From an uncultured Mollicutes bacterium (GTDB taxonomy: Bacteria > Bacillota_I > Bacilli_A > Acholeplasmatales > JAEDCM01), in the NCBI GenBank assembly GCA_947166335.1, contig CAMVDS010000012.1, forward strand, positions 1-26,815: DNA of 26,815 nt, written 5' to 3'. The translations under genes were made by a program, and so were the position numbers. Under the pieces are notes generated by a model. It was not told the origin of the DNA and ran no database searches. It saw only the letters and a list, made by a program, of their open reading frames with translations. Shown here piece by piece: positions 22,275-26,815 of the stretch. The stretch's first letter is position 1. Each line of letters opens with the position of its first letter.

Positions 22275-23660
22275 CTAATCTAAACTATCCAAGAATTGGA
22301 AAAATTCATAAGTTCTTATCTTGCTAACATTTTTAGATATCATAGATAAATTATTATTGATAAACTCTAGTTTATTACCTATTTTATATAATAGTTCATT
22401 AGTTTGTTGCAAAGTTGAATTAATATCAGATAATCTAGATTCAATATTTGCTAATCTATTATTAATTTCTCCTAATGAACACTTTACGCTGTTTCTATAA
22501 TCATATGTATCGAATAGATTAGCTAATTCTTTCCATGTAGATGCTTTACCGCTGTCTAACAGACTGATTAAACCATAAATAGAATAAATATCTCTATATT
22601 CATAAGGTAAGAAGAAATCTTTTTCTAATTCTTTACTTATTTCTATGTATTTTTCGGCATCATGAATAACCAATTCTCTGCCTTCGCCATTTACATATTC
22701 CAAATATTTATTGAAATCCTTCCATAATTTGTTGAAAACAGTATTTACTTTACTATAAGCTTCCTTAAAATTAAAGTTTGGAAAAACAGGGTATCTCTTT
22801 TCAGCGCCTGTAAAATAACCATATTTATACGCATATGGACCTATAAAATTTGAACCAGTTAATTCATTATAACGAAAAATGCTTATTCTATAAAAATACT
22901 TTGCCAAATCATTTTTATCAAAATCGTAATAATTAAGTTTAGGTATTCCGTTCGACGTTTTATAATTACACCAAGGCCAGTCTATAATTCCTTCTTGGTC
23001 CTTTATCAAAACTGGAAGTGTATCCATAGTTAATGCCTTAATTTCTTTTATCATAAAATCATTATTCCTTAATTGCTTAACTTGCTCTTTCATAAATGTT
23101 TTTGTAAATAAAAAATTTCGAAATGCCTCGCATTCTCTTTTCATTTTTTCTTCAGAACTTGCCCATTCAGCAAATGGAATATCATTGAACATCCATTTCT
23201 CGTATTGAATTTCGAAACAATAATCTCCATATTTTAAATATTCTTTTAAACTGTATTCATCATTAGGCATATCTTTATAACATTTTGTTAAAAGCGAAAA
23301 AAGGTCATTATTATCAAGTGTTTTTTCAATTTTTTCTTCGCTAAAGTTATTCCAAAAATCACTACTATTAGTATCATGGACTTTATATAGATAATTAATT
23401 GTATCAAAATACTTTAATATATCTGCCCATAGTAGTAATTGTTTTTTTAAAACATCAGCATTTGAATTAAATCCTTTTTCTTCAACAAAGGATTTAGGCT
23501 CAACTACGCTATTATTTGGACCAGTTGAATCTTCTGCTTCAACCAGGAGGTTTCTAGCCTCTTCAAGTGAATATTCAGTACCACATTCTTTACATACGAA
23601 TACTCCTTTTTCTTTTTTTATTGATTGCGATCCACATATTTCACATACCATTTTTTTCAT
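22275..23660 (-). CDS. Zinc-ribbon protein with C-terminal coiled coil, unknown
   Basis: 461 residues from the ATG at 23660, following AAGGAGTG; a GTG at 23669 overlaps that site. Residues 5-31 are a C2-C2 zinc ribbon (CEICGS...CKECGTEYS), a small module common in Firmicutes proteins of unknown role. The central 350 residues are helical, rich in W, Y, F, K and D (EIQYEKWMFNDIPFAEWASS, KDQEGIIDWPWCNYK), and match nothing I know. Residues 395-450 are a strong heptad coiled coil (LGEINNRLANIESRLSDINS...LLYKIGNKLEFINNNLSMIS). No membrane segment. TATAAT lies 37-42 nt upstream. It is followed by the winged-helix gene after 10 nt. Function unknown. Confidence 0.8.
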   Translation of the reverse strand: MKKMVCEICGSQSIKKEKGVFVCKECGTEYSLEEARNLLVEAEDSTGPNNSVVEPKSFVEEKGFNSNADVLKKQLLLWADILKYFDTINYLYKVHDTNSSDFWNNFSEEKIEKTLDNNDLFSLLTKCYKDMPNDEYSLKEYLKYGDYCFEIQYEKWMFNDIPFAEWASSEEKMKRECEAFRNFLFTKTFMKEQVKQLRNNDFMIKEIKALTMDTLPVLIKDQEGIIDWPWCNYKTSNGIPKLNYYDFDKNDLAKYFYRISIFRYNELTGSNFIGPYAYKYGYFTGAEKRYPVFPNFNFKEAYSKVNTVFNKLWKDFNKYLEYVNGEGRELVIHDAEKYIEISKELEKDFFLPYEYRDIYSIYGLISLLDSGKASTWKELANLFDTYDYRNSVKCSLGEINNRLANIESRLSDINSTLQQTNELLYKIGNKLEFINNNLSMISKNVSKIRTYEFFQFLDSLD

Positions 23661-23727
23661 AGGAATCACTCCTTAATATCATAAATCTAATAACATTATA
23701 ACACAAAAAAAGAGATTAAACGTGCTT

Positions 23728-25056
23728 TTATAATTTTCTATTTGCAGCTTCTTTGAACTCAGGAATAATTGTTTTAAATACTTCTACAATATTTGGATCA
23801 AAGTGACTTCCAGCATCTTTAATAATAATATTTATAGCATCATCTATAGGCATTGCTTCTTTGTAGCATCTCTTAGAAATCAATGCATCAAACACATCTG
23901 CAATAGCCATAATACGGGCTGATAAAGGGATTTCTTCTTCTTTAAGTCCCATAGGATAGCCTTTGCCGTTCCACTTTTCATGATGATGTAAAGCTATATC
24001 ATGAGCTACATTTAAATATTTTTCATCCTTTAAATCATTTAATATATGATTAATTATTTCTCCACCCTTAGTAGTATGTAATTTCATCTTTTCATATTCT
24101 TCATCAGTAAGTCTACCTTTCTTACAAAGAATTAAATCAGATACTGCTATTTTACCTATATCATGTAGTGGAGCTGCATTTGTTATTATTTCAATTTCTT
24201 CATCAGTTAATTCATCTTTAAATTTATCATTATTCTTTAAAGCATTTGCAAGTATATTAACATATAATTTAGTTCGTTTAATATGATCTCCTGTTTCTAA
24301 ATCACGTGTTTCAACTACATCAGCCAAATCTTCAATAACGTTTTGTTGCATAATTGTTTTTTCTTCTTTTTCTTCAACAATAACATTATTTAACATATCT
24401 TGAATATCAAGCATATTTGCTGTACGTCTTGTGATTGTAATAGCAATAAAATCAATTGCCATAATACATAACCATTTTGTCATAACATAGTGGAAAAATA
24501 TTTTTAATATTCTATCACCACTTAAATTATTTATTCTGTTTTGCATCTCTGCTGCTTGTTCTTCTGTTAATGGTTTAAGTAAGTTTGCATCATACATTCC
24601 AAAGAAATAATTACCATATATAACTATAGGTACCATAACAATAGTTGCGGCTAATACCCAAATAAATAATTTTCTATCATTTTTGTACTGTGCTACAACA
24701 ATAGGTGGTATAGCAAGTAAAAGTGTTGCTTGGAAAGATAATGTTAAACATAAATCTGTTACGCAAAAGAATATAAATATGATAATGATAACCTTAAAAA
24801 ATGGCATCTCTAAGATAGTTTCATGTTCTTTGCACTTTCTAATTTTATCATGAATAAAGTAAATTAAGAAAGGTACTAAGGCATATGCGATTAATTGTAA
24901 TACTGAACTTCTAAGCATTTCTTTTTCAGCAGTAAATATACCTACTTCATTTAAAACTAAAGCTATTAATCCTAATCCTGACATAACAAGCATTAGTATT
25001 ATATTAAAGAAGTTAGCTCTAGCTTCCTGATATAAATATACAGATTTATTAGGCAT
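23728..25056 (-). CDS. Membrane HD-GYP domain phosphodiesterase
   Basis: 442 residues. About six membrane helices occupy residues 16-207 (at about 16-36, 53-70, 86-106, 108-124, 131-149 and 187-207), with a loop at 150-185. A charged coiled linker (220-245) leads to the HD-GYP domain (246-440). The HD pair is in PLHDIGKIAV (H298, D299), further metal ligands are expected in the HTTKGGEII and ALHHHEKWNGKGYP stretches, and the GYP itself is at 366-368. Members hydrolyse cyclic di-GMP, or in some clades cyclic GMP-AMP. All core metal-ligand residues seem present. AAAGGTGG precedes the ATG. No GGDEF enzyme is in the window. It is presumably a membrane signal receptor, but no known sensor domain was recognised. 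Confidence 0.93.
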   Translation of the reverse strand: MPNKSVYLYQEARANFFNIILMLVMSGLGLIALVLNEVGIFTAEKEMLRSSVLQLIAYALVPFLIYFIHDKIRKCKEHETILEMPFFKVIIIIFIFFCVTDLCLTLSFQATLLLAIPPIVVAQYKNDRKLFIWVLAATIVMVPIVIYGNYFFGMYDANLLKPLTEEQAAEMQNRINNLSGDRILKIFFHYVMTKWLCIMAIDFIAITITRRTANMLDIQDMLNNVIVEEKEEKTIMQQNVIEDLADVVETRDLETGDHIKRTKLYVNILANALKNNDKFKDELTDEEIEIITNAAPLHDIGKIAVSDLILCKKGRLTDEEYEKMKLHTTKGGEIINHILNDLKDEKYLNVAHDIALHHHEKWNGKGYPMGLKEEEIPLSARIMAIADVFDALISKRCYKEAMPIDDAINIIIKDAGSHFDPNIVEVFKTIIPEFKEAANRKL

Positions 25057-25137
25057 TTTCTCACCACCTTTGAAACAATTATATCATAAGATATTATTAT
25101 TTTAAAATAATATTAATACGCTATCTTTATAAAACTA

Positions 25138-25797
25138 TTATTTTATTCTTTTTTTAGGTTTTCTTTCTCTATTAATCTTATTTATGCACATTTCATAATA
25201 ATCATCAACGTCAATATTACTTTTATTTAATAAATATTTAAATCTACTAGCAGAAGGTTCCCAATTTTCATCTAAATCTTCAATCTGATTGATAAGGTCA
25301 TAATAACATTTGCCATGATCAAGTGATATTTCTCCGGTTTGATAAAATTTTATATTCTTCTCCCTAGACATAGCCTCTATTTTGTCAATAAGAAGACTCA
25401 CTTCTTGATCATAAGCCAAGAAATAATATTGACCATAATAAGGACTTGTAGGATTGTTTTCTTTAACTGGTCTAAGAACAAGAGAATAAATAAGGGCACA
25501 TATTCTTTTTAGATTATCTTTTTTTGTATAAGATTCATCATATGTGCCTTCATACCCAAAAATAATCCTATCCACAGTACAGCCAAAATATTTTGCTAAA
25601 ATAACTATTTTATCAAGAGATGGGACAATTTTTGATTTCTCACTCTCATAAGATTTATACGATCTTAAGCTTATAAGTTCTTCTCCTAAATCATATATTA
25701 AATCCTCTTGTGTCATTCCCCTTTTTGACCTAAGTTTCTTTAAATTATTTGCTATATTATATTTTATTTCATCCTTATCCAAGCAATCATTAAACAT
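25138..25797 (-). CDS. XRE-family transcriptional regulator
   Basis: 219 residues. The N-terminal helix-turn-helix spans about residues 10-72: IANNLKKLRSKRGMTQEDL, then an atypical turn (LGEELISLRSYKSYESEKS) that still holds the Y-x-x-[YW]-E element, then VPSLDKIVILAKYFGCTVDRI. The C-terminal 140 residues are helical and unassigned, ending in a basic tail (KPKKRIK). GGAG lies 10 nt before the ATG. It is divergent from the nuclease/partner pair with an intergenic region of about 100 nt that holds dyads over its own -35. It most likely represses itself and the divergent pair. Confidence 0.9.
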   Translation of the reverse strand: MFNDCLDKDEIKYNIANNLKKLRSKRGMTQEDLIYDLGEELISLRSYKSYESEKSKIVPSLDKIVILAKYFGCTVDRIIFGYEGTYDESYTKKDNLKRICALIYSLVLRPVKENNPTSPYYGQYYFLAYDQEVSLLIDKIEAMSREKNIKFYQTGEISLDHGKCYYDLINQIEDLDENWEPSASRFKYLLNKSNIDVDDYYEMCINKINRERKPKKRIK

Positions 25798-25831
25798 AAA
25801 AGTGCAACTCCTTTCACTTTTTTATGTTATA

Positions 25832-25888
25832 CCTTTCATTGTGCAATGTCAATAAAACTAGTATTATAATGGCATAATAAATGAAAGG
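25832..25888. promoter_or_regulatory. Divergent promoter and operator region of the XRE/nuclease module
   Basis: Minus strand: TTGACA (25847-25852), 17 nt, TAACAT toward the XRE gene. Plus strand: TATAAT (25865-25870) with a poor -35 toward the nuclease gene. CATTG-TG-CAATG (25837-25848) is a short dyad overlapping the XRE -35. CCTTTCAT (25832-25839) and ATGAAAGG (25881-25888) form an inverted pair 41 nt apart; GTGAAAGG also occurs before the XRE start. These are candidate operators. Confidence 0.5.
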
Positions 25889-25898
25889 AGATGAAAAT

Positions 25899-26402
25899 AT
25901 GCCATATAAAAAAGGCCCCAAAAATACTATAAGGTATTATGATCCAGCAACAGGCAGATATGCTTCATCTTTTAAGTTTGATATTGTTCATCAGAAAAAA
26001 AATAAGCTAAGCAAAAAGGAGAAAGACGAATTAAAGAAGGAGTCATTATACAACCATGCTGCTAAAGCAAAAGATAAATACGTTTATGAATTATTTTTGG
26101 AATTAGAAAAAAATAAACCTGGTTGTGTTATAATAGTTAATGAAAGATTATATCATAAAAAAATTAGACAACCTAGAGAAATTGATTTAATGACTAAAGA
26201 TTATATAATAGAAATAAAATCAGGTAAAGTAAAGCATAAAACAAGGCAATTTGTTGATCAACAGGATTTAGCCAAAAGCCATAATAAAGGGCACATCGTT
26301 TATGCTCCTGATATAACTGATAAAAAGTACAGCGAATTAATTAACAAAGGAATAAACGTTGTACGAACTAAAAAAGATCTTATAGAAAGGGTGATAAAAT
26401 GA
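25899..26402 (+). CDS. PD-(D/E)XK nuclease-like protein
   Basis: 167 residues from the ATG at 25899; AAAGGAG is 8 nt upstream, while the earlier ATG at 25881 precedes that site. The N-terminus is very basic (MPYKKGPKNTIRYYDPATGR) with a YYDPATGRYAS phrase like the one that ends Rhs cores. The C-terminal half fits the restriction-endonuclease fold: helix glutamate E64, then REID (D96), eight residues, EIKSGK (E105, K107). This is the D-x(8)-E-x-K metal site. A following strand (GHIVYAPDI) and helix agree. So it is a probable metal-dependent nuclease. Its stop overlaps the start of a small acidic gene by 4 nt. A toxin or defence role is inferred from this arrangement only. Confidence 0.82.
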   Translation: MPYKKGPKNTIRYYDPATGRYASSFKFDIVHQKKNKLSKKEKDELKKESLYNHAAKAKDKYVYELFLELEKNKPGCVIIVNERLYHKKIRQPREIDLMTKDYIIEIKSGKVKHKTRQFVDQQDLAKSHNKGHIVYAPDITDKKYSELINKGINVVRTKKDLIERVIK

Positions 26403-26803
26403 GAGATCTTATAATTATAAGTGATAGGCCAATAACACACGATTCTATAGCTGATTTAATAAAAGCTGAATTCAGAAATTATCCTCTATTAGCTGATACA
26501 CAAGAATATATATACATGAAGAAAAAATGTTCAGGTTTTGAAATAGAGTTTTCTCCAAACGATATCTTATCAGATCCAGAATGTATGATGGATGAAACAG
26601 TAGATAGATGTCCTAACAAAAATGCATATCTTACAAATTTAAACTATACAAGTCCAGAAATAGCAAAAAGAATAATTCGCATAATAGAGCCACTATTTGG
26701 TAATATGTGGATTCAAAGCGATGAGGATGATGACTGGTTTGGAACAGCAAAAGAATTTGTTGATAATTATTCTTATTCTCTAAAAACAGGATGTTTAAAA
26801 TAA
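26399..26803 (+). CDS. Small acidic partner of the nuclease, immunity/antitoxin candidate
   Basis: 134 residues, not recognised. Acidic overall, with acidic patches NDILSDPECMMDETVD and IQSDEDDDWFGT. Soluble, no signal. The N-terminus (MRDLIIISDRPITHDSIADLIKAEF) looks like an alpha/beta start. Four cysteines. The ATG is within the ATGA overlap with the nuclease stop, so translation is coupled and stoichiometric. An acidic small protein encoded directly after a basic nuclease is the usual arrangement of toxin and immunity or antitoxin, but no immunity family is matched. The window ends 12 nt after the stop. Confidence 0.78.
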   Translation: MRDLIIISDRPITHDSIADLIKAEFRNYPLLADTQEYIYMKKKCSGFEIEFSPNDILSDPECMMDETVDRCPNKNAYLTNLNYTSPEIAKRIIRIIEPLFGNMWIQSDEDDDWFGTAKEFVDNYSYSLKTGCLK

Positions 26804-26815
26804 AAAAAGTGCTTG

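Noticed and set aside
25881..25895. The ATG at 25881 as start of the nuclease gene.
   Set aside because: It lies upstream of the AAAGGAG site that precedes the ATG at 25899, so the latter is the more likely start.
1..26815. CRISPR arrays, tRNA and rRNA genes, and a replication origin.
   Set aside because: No regularly spaced repeats, no cloverleaf with CCA end or T-loop signature, and no DnaA-box cluster were seen by eye.

Overview
This is a very AT-rich, low-GC Gram-positive type chromosome segment. Evidence: strong GGAGG-type ribosome sites, intrinsic terminators with T-tracts, a T-box leader, two lipoprotein signal peptides, and the standard code with TGA as stop. Together with pyruvate:ferredoxin oxidoreductase, a formate/nitrite-type channel and many unlinked short operons, this suggests an anaerobic, probably gut-associated Bacillota. 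A Bacilli/Erysipelotrichales-like lineage would fit, but that is an impression and no marker gene settles it. Nearly everything up to 20 kb is on the minus strand.

Layout (minus-strand genes run right to left). 1-3.2 kb holds nifJ, cut by the window edge, with a near-consensus promoter carrying a perfect palindrome. A csp gene follows at 3.3-3.5 kb. At 3.6-6.5 kb lies a group of three repeat-built proteins: an HTH membrane protein with four 48-residue repeats, a MORN-repeat protein, and an LRR protein with a CFI-box C-terminus. At 6.5-9 kb is an acyl-CoA synthetase fused to a Nudix hydrolase, controlled by a T-box leader. At 9-12.7 kb are a MATE exporter, a HAD phosphatase, an anchored Ig-like protein, an FNT channel and a small basic protein. 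At 12.7-14.8 kb is a rimM-trmD-mntP-smr operon. At 14.8-18.2 kb are a DHH phosphoesterase, a cupin, a membrane spermidine-synthase-like protein and an unknown protein. At 18.3-20.7 kb is a NitT/TauT-type ABC importer (permease plus lipoprotein, no ATPase) divergent from a Crp/Fnr regulator. They share a palindrome centred 41.5 bp upstream of the predicted importer start.

The last 6 kb looks accessory. It has a cyclophilin-like lipoprotein, then a scar in which the C-terminal end of a large serine recombinase abuts the C-terminal end of an IS3-type transposase. Next come an unrecognised zinc-ribbon/coiled-coil protein with a small winged-helix partner, an HD-GYP membrane protein, and an XRE regulator divergent from a PD-(D/E)XK nuclease-like gene. 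That nuclease gene overlaps a small acidic partner gene by 4 nt.

Best candidates for new biology: (1) the T-box-controlled acyl-CoA ligase/Nudix fusion, which may link an uncharged tRNA to carboxylic-acid scavenging for amino-acid synthesis; (2) the XRE / nuclease / acidic-partner module; (3) the HTH membrane protein with an exact 48-residue W-x-P repeat, encoded with MORN and LRR proteins; (4) the single Crp/Fnr-type site placed to activate the importer and repress the regulator. A structural habit also stands out: in seven genes the stop codon lies within or at the edge of the terminator hairpin.
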